Of a stretch of DNA of 64,000 bases, positions 16,586 through 24,776 are shown one piece after another (within the stretch, counting starts at the first letter, position 1; every line of letters begins with the position of its first letter). Below the pieces are notes generated by a model. That model did not search any database and was not told the origin of the DNA. It worked only from the letters and a program-made list of their open reading frames with translations. The stretch spans positions 62,001-126,000 of the forward strand of contig NZ_JBALOV010000036.1 of NCBI RefSeq assembly GCF_036965045.1. Direction: 5' to 3'. The translations under genes were made by a program, and so were the position numbers. The DNA is from Ferdinandcohnia sp036965045 (GTDB lineage: Bacteria; Bacillota; Bacilli; Bacillales; Bacillaceae_L).

Positions 16586-18193
16586 ATGAGAAAACGTTTC
16601 TTACTAACGTTAGTACTATTTGTTGTACTTTCTGCCTTATTAATGGCTTGTGGCAGCAAAGAGTCAGATAACGGCGATTCTTCATCATCAGCTAAAGATG
16701 AAGCGCAAACTACATTAATTTATGGTCGTGGAGCTGATACAACTTCTCTAGACCCAGGTGTTGTAACTGATGGTGAATCACTAAAAGTTACAGAAAACAT
16801 TTTTGATACTCTTTTAGATTATGAAGAGGAAACTACAGAGGTTAAGCCTGCATTAGCAACTGAGTGGACAATCTCTGATGATTCTTTAGAGTATACATTC
16901 AAATTACAAGAAGGCGTAAAATTCCATGATGGCACAGACTTTAACGCAGATGCTGTTGTTTTCAACTTTGAGCGTTGGATGAGCGGCGGCACAGATGGCG
17001 CATTCGTATATTACGCTGCTATGTTCGGCGGCTATAAGGATGACGAAGGCCATGTCATTGAATCTATTGAAGCTGTGGATGACTATACTGTAAAATTCAC
17101 TCTCAAACGCCCACAAGCACCATTTTTAAACAACCTAGCAATGGGTCCATTTGGAATTGCTAGTCCAACGGCTATTGAAGAACAAGGCGATAAATTTGGT
17201 GAAAACCCAGTTGGTACTGGTCCATTTGTTTTCAAAGAATGGAAACGTAATGACACAATTACTCTTGAAAGAAACGAAGATTATTGGGCAGGCACTCCAA
17301 AGCTTGAAAAGGTCATCTTCAGAGTCATTCCTGATAATTCAGCACGACTAACAGCATTAAAAACAGGTGAAATTGACTTAATGGATGGAGTAAATCCAAG
17401 TGATGTTTCACAAATTGAAAGTGATTCTTCATTACAAGTATTATTACGTCCAGGTATGAATATTGGATACTTTGGCTTTAACACTGAAATGGAACCATTC
17501 AATAATGTGAAGGTTCGTCAAGCACTTAACCACGCAGTAGATAAACAAGCGATCATCGATACATTCTATGCTGGAAATGCGGATGTTGCAGTTAACCCAT
17601 ATCCATCATTTATGCCAGGATATAATGACGAAATCGAAGGCTATGCATATGATTTAGACAAAGCAAAAGAACTTCTTGCAGAAGCTGGATATCCAGATGG
17701 ATTCAAAATGGAGCTTTGGACTTTCACTAACCCAAGAGATTACATGCCTGAACCACAAAAAATTGCTGAAGCCATTCAAGCTGACTTTGCAAAAATTGGT
17801 GTAGATGTTGAGATTGTAACATACGATTGGACAACCTTCCTTGAAAAAGTTCAAAACGGTGAGGCTCAGTCATATCTTGCTGGATGGATTGGTGACAATG
17901 GTGACCCAGATAACTTCTTATATGTATTATTAGATCAAGACAGCATTGATGGAAATAACTATTCACGTTATGCAAACCAAGAGCTTCATGATCTCCTAAT
18001 TTCAGCACAAACTGAAACAGATGAAGCAAAACGAAATGACATGTACAAACAAGCTCAGGTTATCATTCATAATGATGGTCCTTGGATTCCAATTGCACAT
18101 GCACGTGCTGCTTTAGCTGCTAGCAGCAACCTAAAAGGATTCATTCCACATCCTACAGGTGTAGATAAATTTACAAACGTATATTTTGAATAA
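16586..18193 (+). CDS. Peptide-binding lipoprotein (family 5 solute-binding protein)
   Basis: The protein has 535 residues from the ATG at 16586 (GGAGGAG box). A lipoprotein signal with lipobox LLMAC (Cys at about 22) is followed by a Ser/Asp-rich linker and the SBP_bac_5 fold: TLIYGRGADTTSLDPG, ENIFDTLLDYEE, VKFHDGTDFNADAVVF and NPVGTGPFVFKEW. It binds di- or oligopeptides on the outer face of the membrane and hands them to the permeases encoded downstream. A 263-bp structured repeat and a hairpin separate it from the permease genes. Confidence 0.93.
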   Translation: MRKRFLLTLVLFVVLSALLMACGSKESDNGDSSSSAKDEAQTTLIYGRGADTTSLDPGVVTDGESLKVTENIFDTLLDYEEETTEVKPALATEWTISDDSLEYTFKLQEGVKFHDGTDFNADAVVFNFERWMSGGTDGAFVYYAAMFGGYKDDEGHVIESIEAVDDYTVKFTLKRPQAPFLNNLAMGPFGIASPTAIEEQGDKFGENPVGTGPFVFKEWKRNDTITLERNEDYWAGTPKLEKVIFRVIPDNSARLTALKTGEIDLMDGVNPSDVSQIESDSSLQVLLRPGMNIGYFGFNTEMEPFNNVKVRQALNHAVDKQAIIDTFYAGNADVAVNPYPSFMPGYNDEIEGYAYDLDKAKELLAEAGYPDGFKMELWTFTNPRDYMPEPQKIAEAIQADFAKIGVDVEIVTYDWTTFLEKVQNGEAQSYLAGWIGDNGDPDNFLYVLLDQDSIDGNNYSRYANQELHDLLISAQTETDEAKRNDMYKQAQVIIHNDGPWIPIAHARAALAASSNLKGFIPHPTGVDKFTNVYFE

Positions 18194-18200
18194 TAGTCGT

Positions 18201-18463
18201 GTTCAAAAAGGAGGATGAAAAGGACCGAGTCGACAAAAACGCCACGTCCTGTGGCATTGTCGACACTAGCACATCCTTGTGCGTCGAAAGTTCAAGGCGG
18301 CGCAGCTTTGAGACCGGAGCGTATGCAGTTAATACGTGAGGAACGGAGAAGCAAGCCAACGCGCTTCCACAGGATGTGGTGACTTCGACGTTCGACACAG
18401 GAAGTGTCAGTATTTAGTCGAAGTTCATCTGCTGATGCGTCATTTTCACCGGACTTTTTGAAC
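18201..18463. repeat. 263-bp structured intergenic element with terminal inverted repeats
   Basis: The ends are GTTCAAAAAG (18201) and its complement CTTTTTGAAC (18454-18463). The similarity extends inward through TGAAAA.GAC and outward through TAG...TGTT, giving imperfect ends of about 35 bases. Inside are short hairpins with TCCT or AGGA loops: 18241-18255, 18269-18282, 18367-18379 and 18394-18408. No protein frame is credible. It has the look of a MITE or a structured RNA repeat inserted inside the operon. Confidence 0.75.
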
Positions 18464-18479
18464 ATCATCTAATAGTTAA

Positions 18480-18506
18480 GAAGGGGAGTCTTGTTACTCC
18501 CCTTTA
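18480..18506 (+). terminator. Intra-operon hairpin before the permease genes
   Basis: AAGGGGAGT-CTTGTT-ACTCCCCTT is followed by only a short T run. It is likely a partial terminator or 3' end stabiliser that lets the binding protein be made in excess over the permeases. Confidence 0.6.
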
Positions 18507-18528
18507 AACATCAAAAGGGGTGAACATA

Positions 18529-19533
18529 ATGCTCTCATATACGGTTCGCCGTTTACTCATGCTAATTCCGGTTTTATTCGGAATGTCTCTTATCGTATTC
18601 TTTATGCTACGGCTAATCCCTGGTGACCCAGCAGATGCTATCTTGGGTGAAAAAGCATCTCCTGCTGCCAAAGAAGCATTAACTCAGCAACTTGGGTTGG
18701 ACGAGCCCTGGTATACACAATATATTTCGTATATCGGTGATTTATTCCAAGGTGACTTAGGAGAATCACTTCGTACCCGCACTCCAATTTCTGAAGAAAT
18801 CTGGCCATTTTTAGCCGCAACCTTTGAGCTTGCTCTCGTTGCCATAATTATTGCAGTCGTGATTGGTGTAAATGCAGGAATCATTAGCGCTTGGTTCCAA
18901 AACTCATGGTTCGATTACACAGCGATGATCCTCGCTCTTATCGGTGTTTCTATCCCTATCTTTTGGCTCGGGTTAATGGAGCAATGGATTTTTGCCCTTG
19001 AGCTTAACTGGTTACCGTCTCTTGGAAGAGAGAATATTCGTGACCCAATTGAACCTATCACACACTTATTTTTACTAGATACATTGATTCAAGGGAACTT
19101 TGATCAATTTGTTGTAGCATTAAAGCACTTAATTTTACCTAGTATTGCATTAGCAACCATCCCGATGGCGATTATTGCTAGAATGACAAGATCAAGTATG
19201 CTAGAGGTTATGCGTTCTGACTATATCCGAACAGCAAGAGCAAAAGGTCAAAGAATGTTTTGGGTGGTTTATAAGCATTCCTTAAAAAATGCATTTATTC
19301 CTGTTTTAACTACCATTGGACTTCAAATGGGACTTCTGCTAGGCGGAGCCATCCTAACCGAAACGATTTTTAGTTGGCCTGGCATCGGAAGATATATTTA
19401 TGAAGCAATTTCTTTTAGAGATTACCCAGTCGTTCAATCTGGCGTCCTGCTCATTGCAGCAATTTTCGTATTTATTAACCTAATCGTTGACTTACTATAC
19501 GCAGTATTTGATCCACGAATTAAATATCAATAA
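18529..19533 (+). CDS. Peptide ABC importer permease (DppB/OppB family)
   Basis: The protein has 334 residues from the ATG at 18529 (AGGGG box 8 bases upstream; an in-frame GTG at 18520 has no spacing). The first helix MLSYTVRRLLMLIPVLFGMSL is typical of the DppB family, followed by the large external loop and the EAA motif RTARAKGQRMFWVVYKHSLKNA. It forms the membrane channel with the next gene product. Confidence 0.93.
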   Translation: MLSYTVRRLLMLIPVLFGMSLIVFFMLRLIPGDPADAILGEKASPAAKEALTQQLGLDEPWYTQYISYIGDLFQGDLGESLRTRTPISEEIWPFLAATFELALVAIIIAVVIGVNAGIISAWFQNSWFDYTAMILALIGVSIPIFWLGLMEQWIFALELNWLPSLGRENIRDPIEPITHLFLLDTLIQGNFDQFVVALKHLILPSIALATIPMAIIARMTRSSMLEVMRSDYIRTARAKGQRMFWVVYKHSLKNAFIPVLTTIGLQMGLLLGGAILTETIFSWPGIGRYIYEAISFRDYPVVQSGVLLIAAIFVFINLIVDLLYAVFDPRIKYQ

Positions 19534-19553
19534 TTGAAAAGAGGTGGAGTTGT

Positions 19554-20456
19554 ATGGGTGAAATAGCTCCTCAACAAGAATCTAACATAGCAGTGACACA
19601 AAATGATGATACAGTGGTTTCTCCCTGGAAAGATGCATGGAAGGGATTTAAAAAGAACCGCTTAGCACTTGTTGGTACAGGAATTGTTGCCTTTTTTATC
19701 TTAGTAGCAATTTTCGCAGACGTTCTAGCACCACAAAGCTATAAAGAATCTATCCTAGCCGATAGTCTTCAACCTCCCTCTGCAGATCATTGGTTTGGCA
19801 CAGATGATTTAGGGAGAGATATTTTTTCAAGAATTATTTATGGAGCAAGAATCTCGTTATGGGTTGGTTTCTTTGCGGTATTAGCCTCTGCAATTATCGG
19901 TTCTTTACTTGGAATTCTTGCTGGTTATTATGGAAGATGGGTGGATATGCTTATTTCACGAACATTTGACATTTTACTAGCATTCCCAAGTATCCTATTA
20001 GCGATTGCGATTGTCGCTATTTTAGGACCTTCCCTTCAAAACGCACTAATTGCAATTGCCATTATAAATGTACCTAATTTTGGACGTCTCGTCCGTTCAA
20101 AGGTCATCAGTATTAAGGAAGAAGAATTTATCATGGCTGCAAAAGCAATCGGAATGAAAGATTCTCGAATTCTTTTAAAGCATATTCTTCCAAATAGCAT
20201 AACACCCATTATTGTTCAAGGCTCACTTGGAATAGCAACAGCCATACTCGAGGCAGCTGCTTTAGGGTTCCTGGGCTTAGGTGCACAGGCACCAGAGCCA
20301 GAATGGGGAAGAATGCTAAGTGATGCAAGAAGCTATATTCAACAAGCACCTTGGACACTTATTTTCCCAGGGCTAGCCATTATGTTGACAGTACTCGGCT
20401 TTAATCTAATGGGTGACGGTCTGCGTGATGCACTAGATCCAAAAATGAAGAGTTAA
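19554..20456 (+). CDS. Peptide ABC importer permease (DppC/OppC family)
   Basis: The protein has 300 residues with an N-terminal cytoplasmic extension and then WKGFKKNRLALVGTGIV, the usual OppC_N segment. The motif WFGTDDLGRDIFSRIIYGAR and the EAA loop MAAKAIGMKDSRILLKHILPN are present. It is the last gene of the importer operon and ends at a strong bidirectional terminator. Confidence 0.93.
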   Translation: MGEIAPQQESNIAVTQNDDTVVSPWKDAWKGFKKNRLALVGTGIVAFFILVAIFADVLAPQSYKESILADSLQPPSADHWFGTDDLGRDIFSRIIYGARISLWVGFFAVLASAIIGSLLGILAGYYGRWVDMLISRTFDILLAFPSILLAIAIVAILGPSLQNALIAIAIINVPNFGRLVRSKVISIKEEEFIMAAKAIGMKDSRILLKHILPNSITPIIVQGSLGIATAILEAAALGFLGLGAQAPEPEWGRMLSDARSYIQQAPWTLIFPGLAIMLTVLGFNLMGDGLRDALDPKMKS

Positions 20457-20492
20457 AAAAGAGACGCATTTGTTCATGCGTCTCTTTCTTTT
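20457..20492. terminator. Bidirectional terminator
   Basis: AAAGAGACGCAT-TTGTTC-ATGCGTCTCTTT has T runs on both strands. It serves the permease gene and the convergent MMPL gene. Confidence 0.9.
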
Positions 20493-20497
20493 GAGAA

Positions 20498-22606
20498 TTA
20501 TTTTTCTGTACTTACTGCTTTATCCTTCTCCAATAAGACAATCAACCCTGGTAATAACACTCCTCGAATCAGGAAGGTATCTAACAGAATTCCGACCGCT
20601 ACTATAAAGCCGAAAACAAATAATAATTGAACTGGCTGTGTCATTAAAACTGCGAAGGTTGCGGCTAAAATGATACCAGCTGATGAAATGACTCCGCCTG
20701 TTTTAGCAACAGCTATTTGGACCGCCTCATTAACTGAATGGTTTCTTCTTTCTTCCTGGAATCTTGAGATAAGCATAATATTATAATCAATTCCAAGTGC
20801 AACTAGGAAAACAAATGCGTACAATGGCACCCGGTTAGCTACTGTATCGATATTAAAGAAGAGATTTGTCAAGAAAATACCCAATCCTAATGCTGCTAAA
20901 AATGAAACTAAGATTGTACCCATCATATAGATAGGCATTTTAAATGACTTTGTAAGGACGATTAGCAAACCAAAAATTAAGATTGTTTCAAGAATGACTA
21001 TCAAAATAACATCGCGATTATTGGTTGAACGATCGTCTACTTTAGTTGCCGTTTCTCCGGCAAAATAAAGGTCTCCGTCTAGATTTGTATTTGCTAAAAT
21101 GGATTCGGAGTTATTTATCATGTTCTCCATTGCATCCATTGTTTTAACGTCATATGGCCCTTCTTCAAAGGTCAAGGAGAAATTTAAAACTCGGTTATCT
21201 TCAGCCGTTCCGTTGATTCTTACTTCGGTAACAAGGTCCTGCGCTAATAACTCTTTACGTAATGACTCCTGTTCTTCTTGAGAAATAGCATTTTCTCCTT
21301 CATATAATACGGTTGATGGTGCTAGTTCACCTTTTGCAAATTTCTCTTCAATTAATTCGTAACCTTGTCGCGATGGCATATCTTCTGGAAATGACTTCAT
21401 CGTATCAAATTCATACGTCAGGTTAAACATATTGGCTGCTGAAACAAAGAGAAATATACCTACAATACTGACATATAATCCAGGTTTTTTCACAACCTGT
21501 CTTCCAATTTTGCTCCAGAAGGAATGATCTTTAACTTTTTCATCCCCAACCTTTGGAACCTTTGGCCAGAATGATTTTCTGCCAAAGAGTGTAAATAATG
21601 CAGGCACTAATGTAATGGATGCAATCATGATAATCACCATTGTTGTGGCAAAGGTTGGAGCAAAGTTTTGATAATCTCCAAGGTCTGCGAAGAATAACAC
21701 GAGCATCGCTGCCAAAACCGTTCCACCTGAGAAGAAGACTGGCATTCCTACCTCTTTCATCGCGGCCCTCATAGCATCGTATTTATTTTCGTAACTCTTA
21801 AGTTCTTCACGAAAACGAGAGAACACAAATAATGAGTAGTCAATAACTGCCGCAAATAAAAGAATCGACATGATTGATATCGTTTGGTTGCTTAATTGTA
21901 AACCAGCCTTCCCTAGTATACCTAGCGATTGCAGAACCACCTCATATACAAAGACAGCTGCTAATAATGGTATTAACGCTAATAATGGCGAACGGTAGAT
22001 CACAATTAATAAAAGTAAGATTAACCCAACCGTTGAAAAAATTAAGACTAGGTCTGCTCTAGAAAACAGATCAAGTGAATCTGTTGCAATTCCGGCGGGT
22101 CCTGTGACATACAAGGTTAAATTCGAGCTTTCTTCAACCACCTTTATGATTACTTCTTTTGAATCTCGAATTTCCTTTGTTTCTAATGATTCATCAAAGA
22201 TAATCGGAAGCAAAGCAGTCGTTTGATCCTCTGAAAAGAATCCAGCTACTGCCTGTGGGGGTAAGCTTGTTAATGGAACTACCTGCTCTACTCCAGGAAT
22301 CTCAGCCTTTTCAATTAGATTAAATACATCTACAAGTTCCTGAAATTCAAGTTTTTCTTCATTTGATTGAAAGACTAAAATACCAGGAGTACCATTACTA
22401 TCCTGGAAGTACTCATCAATCTTGCTTTGTGCAATAACTGATTGTGAATCATCAGGTAAAGAGTCAGTCCTCGAAACCTCATAATCCTTTGCATTCGGCG
22501 CAAAAACCGCCAATAAAACTGTAATCATAAGCCATGTAGTTAATGTAATCCACATGCCTCTTTTTGTGGTAACTCTATCTGTAATGGCCAGTAACATCTT
22601 TTTCAA
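20498..22606 (-). CDS. MMPL-family (RND superfamily) transporter
   Basis: The protein has 702 residues and about 12 helices in two MMPL halves, each with a large external loop after its first helix. The proton-relay type helices read IMSILLFAAVIDYSLFVFSRFREE and FLVALGIDYNIMLISRFQEERR. Members export lipids, drugs or toxic compounds; the substrate here is unknown. The start is TTG at 22606: GAGGTG is 8 bases upstream of it, while the next ATG (22597) is too far. It has its own promoter overlapped by TetR-type operators and lies just downstream of the tetR gene. Confidence 0.88.
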   Translation of the reverse strand: MKKMLLAITDRVTTKRGMWITLTTWLMITVLLAVFAPNAKDYEVSRTDSLPDDSQSVIAQSKIDEYFQDSNGTPGILVFQSNEEKLEFQELVDVFNLIEKAEIPGVEQVVPLTSLPPQAVAGFFSEDQTTALLPIIFDESLETKEIRDSKEVIIKVVEESSNLTLYVTGPAGIATDSLDLFSRADLVLIFSTVGLILLLLIVIYRSPLLALIPLLAAVFVYEVVLQSLGILGKAGLQLSNQTISIMSILLFAAVIDYSLFVFSRFREELKSYENKYDAMRAAMKEVGMPVFFSGGTVLAAMLVLFFADLGDYQNFAPTFATTMVIIMIASITLVPALFTLFGRKSFWPKVPKVGDEKVKDHSFWSKIGRQVVKKPGLYVSIVGIFLFVSAANMFNLTYEFDTMKSFPEDMPSRQGYELIEEKFAKGELAPSTVLYEGENAISQEEQESLRKELLAQDLVTEVRINGTAEDNRVLNFSLTFEEGPYDVKTMDAMENMINNSESILANTNLDGDLYFAGETATKVDDRSTNNRDVILIVILETILIFGLLIVLTKSFKMPIYMMGTILVSFLAALGLGIFLTNLFFNIDTVANRVPLYAFVFLVALGIDYNIMLISRFQEERRNHSVNEAVQIAVAKTGGVISSAGIILAATFAVLMTQPVQLLFVFGFIVAVGILLDTFLIRGVLLPGLIVLLEKDKAVSTEK

Positions 22607-22632
22607 GATTTATTCACCTCTACTTTTCCAAA

Positions 22633-22650
22633 GTAACGTTCGCGTCACTT
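22633..22650 (-). promoter_or_regulatory. Possible third operator half-palindrome
   Basis: On the minus strand AAAGTGAC...GTTACTTT (centred near 22641) shares AAAGTGAC with the first operator and lies in the leader of the MMPL gene. It is weaker than the other two sites. Confidence 0.4.
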
Positions 22651-22664
22651 TCCTTTTAAAAAAA

Positions 22665-22678
22665 TGACACAAATGTCA
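22665..22678 (-). promoter_or_regulatory. TetR-type operator 2 (TGACA-N4-TGTCA)
   Basis: TGACACAAATGTCA lies at or just after the predicted transcript start of the MMPL gene. It is almost the reverse complement of operator 1, so the same protein should bind both. Confidence 0.7.
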
Positions 22679-22683
22679 CAATA

Positions 22684-22712
22684 ATTATCTTTGAAAGTGA
22701 CAAATGTGTCAA
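22684..22712 (-). promoter_or_regulatory. Promoter of the MMPL gene
   Basis: On the minus strand TTGACA (22712-22707), a 17-base spacer and GATAAT (22689-22684). The -35 box is embedded in operator 1. Confidence 0.75.
22698..22711 (-). promoter_or_regulatory. TetR-type operator 1 (TGACA-N4-TGTCA)
   Basis: TGACAAATGTGTCA overlaps the -35 box of the MMPL promoter. The site abuts the tetR stop codon, so regulator binding would block the MMPL promoter. Confidence 0.7.
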
Positions 22713-23288
22713 TTAGAAATCATTGAAAATTCCATGACAAATTATTTCCTTAATTGAATGAACCCATACATCATGCGGTATGCCAAAATGATTAGGGATC
22801 GCGACGGACTGAAAAATATAACCTAATACAACCGGTTCAGGTATTCTCGTACTCAATAATTTCTCTCTCTTACCAGAATCCATTAAACCCTGTACATTAC
22901 GGTACATTTCAATATGGAGCTTTTCAAGTTTCTCTTTATTTTCTTTAACCTTAGCATTGATAGTAACCGGAACACGTTTTCCAATTTCGATAAGATGAGG
23001 AAGCTCCGGGTTCTTAAACATGAGATTCAACAAAAAATCGAATTGGGCATGAAACCCTTCTATTGAGTTGATTTCCTTTAACTCATCGAGAAATTGGTTC
23101 ATTTTAAAAAGCATATATTCCGTAATCAATTCTTCCTTGTTTTCAAAATACTTATAAATTGCCCCGCGGGAAACATCTAAATGCTCCGCCACCAAACTAA
23201 ACTGGAATCCTTCATAATTATATGTCAGAAGAAGTTCCTCAGTTACCTGAAATAACTCCTCATTCGTAAATTTACGTTCACGAGCCAT
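22713..23288 (-). CDS. TetR/AcrR family transcriptional regulator
   Basis: The protein has 191 residues from the ATG at 23288 (GGTGGGGTGAAAGAC upstream). The N-terminal helix-turn-helix FSLVAEHLDVSRGAIYKYFENKEELITEYML (about 27-57) is typical of TetR; the C-terminal ligand domain is divergent. It is followed by paired palindromes and the MMPL gene, so it likely represses that exporter and is released by an exported compound. It may also be self-regulated by the palindromes further upstream, but those are part of a repeat. Confidence 0.9.
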   Translation of the reverse strand: MARERKFTNEELFQVTEELLLTYNYEGFQFSLVAEHLDVSRGAIYKYFENKEELITEYMLFKMNQFLDELKEINSIEGFHAQFDFLLNLMFKNPELPHLIEIGKRVPVTINAKVKENKEKLEKLHIEMYRNVQGLMDSGKREKLLSTRIPEPVVLGYIFQSVAIPNHFGIPHDVWVHSIKEIICHGIFNDF

Positions 23289-23372
23289 GTCTTTCACCCC
23301 ACCCTCATTATAGAACAAGATTTTCAAAAAGAGAATGAGTTGGCTTGGATATCGATTTTTCGACCATTTTTT

Positions 23373-23529
23373 CGACTAGTACAGCTCGCATTTCGTCCCT
23401 CACGAAACTCCCATTTCATTTCAATCAAACGATTGTTTGAATTGGCAAACCCTTGATGGAACTGAGAAAACCCATTAAACAAACGATTGTTTGAAAATGG
23501 GTTTTCAGAAAATCGACCGATTAGTACAG
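23373..23529. repeat. 157-bp hairpin repeat, copy A
   Basis: It begins with CGACTAGTACAG and ends with CGATTAGTACAG. It contains hairpin 1 around TCAAACGATTGTTTGA (about 23424) and hairpin 2, AAAACCCATT...AATGGGTTTT around 23467-23506. The second copy at 26355 is exactly as long, in the same orientation, and keeps both hairpins despite base changes. Hairpin 2 with flanking A/T runs can act as a bidirectional terminator. Confidence 0.8.
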
Positions 23530-23565
23530 ATTAATGAACATAAAAATGACCTGCTTCATCCTCTT

Positions 23566-24753
23566 TTAATCTAACTCATAATAGCCGCAAACAACATGTC
23601 CTACCGCTTTTGCTGCAACAAGGAGTGCATCTTCATCAATATCGAATTTAGGATGGTGATTGAAATACGGATCCTTTTCACCCTTTGGTGTACACGCAAT
23701 GTAGAAGAAACAGGAAGGGAATTTTTCTGCATAATAAGCAAAATCTTCAGAAGGAGCCATTGCAGGGAATTCCTTCACTTCTTTAATGTCTTTGTCATTT
23801 GCATTTTTTAGATACTCTGCAACTTTTTGGGTTATTTCAGGGTCATTGTATAGAGGTGGGTAATCATTTTCATATGTTAGCTCACAGGTTACCCCAAATT
23901 CTTCTTCAAGACCTTTTGCCAGCCTTTTAATTTCATGTTCAATTTTTTTCTTTGTTTCATCTGTCATATAACGAATATCACCTTCAAGCTCTACGCTATC
24001 CTTGATGACATTAAACGTTCCTTTTCCATCAAATGAACCAATGGTTATTACGCCATTTTCAAATGGACTTAAACGACGACTAATGATTGTTTGAGCAGCA
24101 GTTACAAAATGAGCGCCAGCCACTATCGCATCATTCGCCAGATGTGGTGATGAGCCATGTCCGCCTCTACCTTGAACTTTTAATTTCATATAAGCCCTGC
24201 CGTTGAAAGAATATCCTGCGTGATACCCAACCACCCCTGCAGGGCCTAGTGGAAGTAGATGAATCCCAAAAACATTATCTAAATCATCCAAAACGCCGGA
24301 TTCTACAATACTTTTTGCCCCGCCTGGCGGAACCTCTTCAGCGTGCTGGTGAATAATCTTAATTGTCCCTGGTATTTCATTTTTTAATTGAATTAAGCAA
24401 TCCGCTAATACCAACAAATATGCGGTATGGCCATCATGACCACAAGCATGCATGACACCTTCATTTTTTGATTTAAAAGGCACATCCGCTTCCTCTACAA
24501 TTGGAAGTGCATCAAAATCTGCACGCAACCCAATTTTTTTTCCAGTCTTTCCTCCCTTGATTGTCACAACTATTCCGTAGCCATTTCCAACATTCGATTG
24601 AACTTCTACGTCCTTCCCTTTATAAAAGTCCAGGATGTATTGAGCTGTTTTTTCTTCTTTGAAGGAAAGCTCTGGATTTTCATGAAGATGTCTGCGAATT
24701 TCAATCATTTCATCCTTACGTGACTCTAACATTTCCATTAATTGATCTTTCAT
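23566..24753 (-). CDS. M20 family amidohydrolase (N-acyl-amino acid/hippurate hydrolase-like)
   Basis: This is a cytosolic metallo-amidase of 395 residues. Metal and catalytic motifs are visible: HACGHDGHT (102-110), the Glu pair in HAEEVPPGG (about 136), dimerisation-domain GHGSSPH, and the late His in FNHHPKFD. The family removes acyl groups from amino acids or opens related amides; the substrate is unknown. The start follows AAAAGGAG. It lies 23 bases downstream of an MFS transporter gene in a two-gene operon, so the transporter may import the substrate or export the product. Confidence 0.9.
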   Translation of the reverse strand: MKDQLMEMLESRKDEMIEIRRHLHENPELSFKEEKTAQYILDFYKGKDVEVQSNVGNGYGIVVTIKGGKTGKKIGLRADFDALPIVEEADVPFKSKNEGVMHACGHDGHTAYLLVLADCLIQLKNEIPGTIKIIHQHAEEVPPGGAKSIVESGVLDDLDNVFGIHLLPLGPAGVVGYHAGYSFNGRAYMKLKVQGRGGHGSSPHLANDAIVAGAHFVTAAQTIISRRLSPFENGVITIGSFDGKGTFNVIKDSVELEGDIRYMTDETKKKIEHEIKRLAKGLEEEFGVTCELTYENDYPPLYNDPEITQKVAEYLKNANDKDIKEVKEFPAMAPSEDFAYYAEKFPSCFFYIACTPKGEKDPYFNHHPKFDIDEDALLVAAKAVGHVVCGYYELD

Positions 24754-24776
24754 TGTCCTATACTCCTTTTCACTAA

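Noticed and set aside
23420..23506. CAAACGATTGTTTG palindromes as TetR operators for the adjacent tetR gene
   Set aside because: The same palindromes occur in the second 157-bp copy far from any regulator, so they are better explained as hairpins of the repeat.
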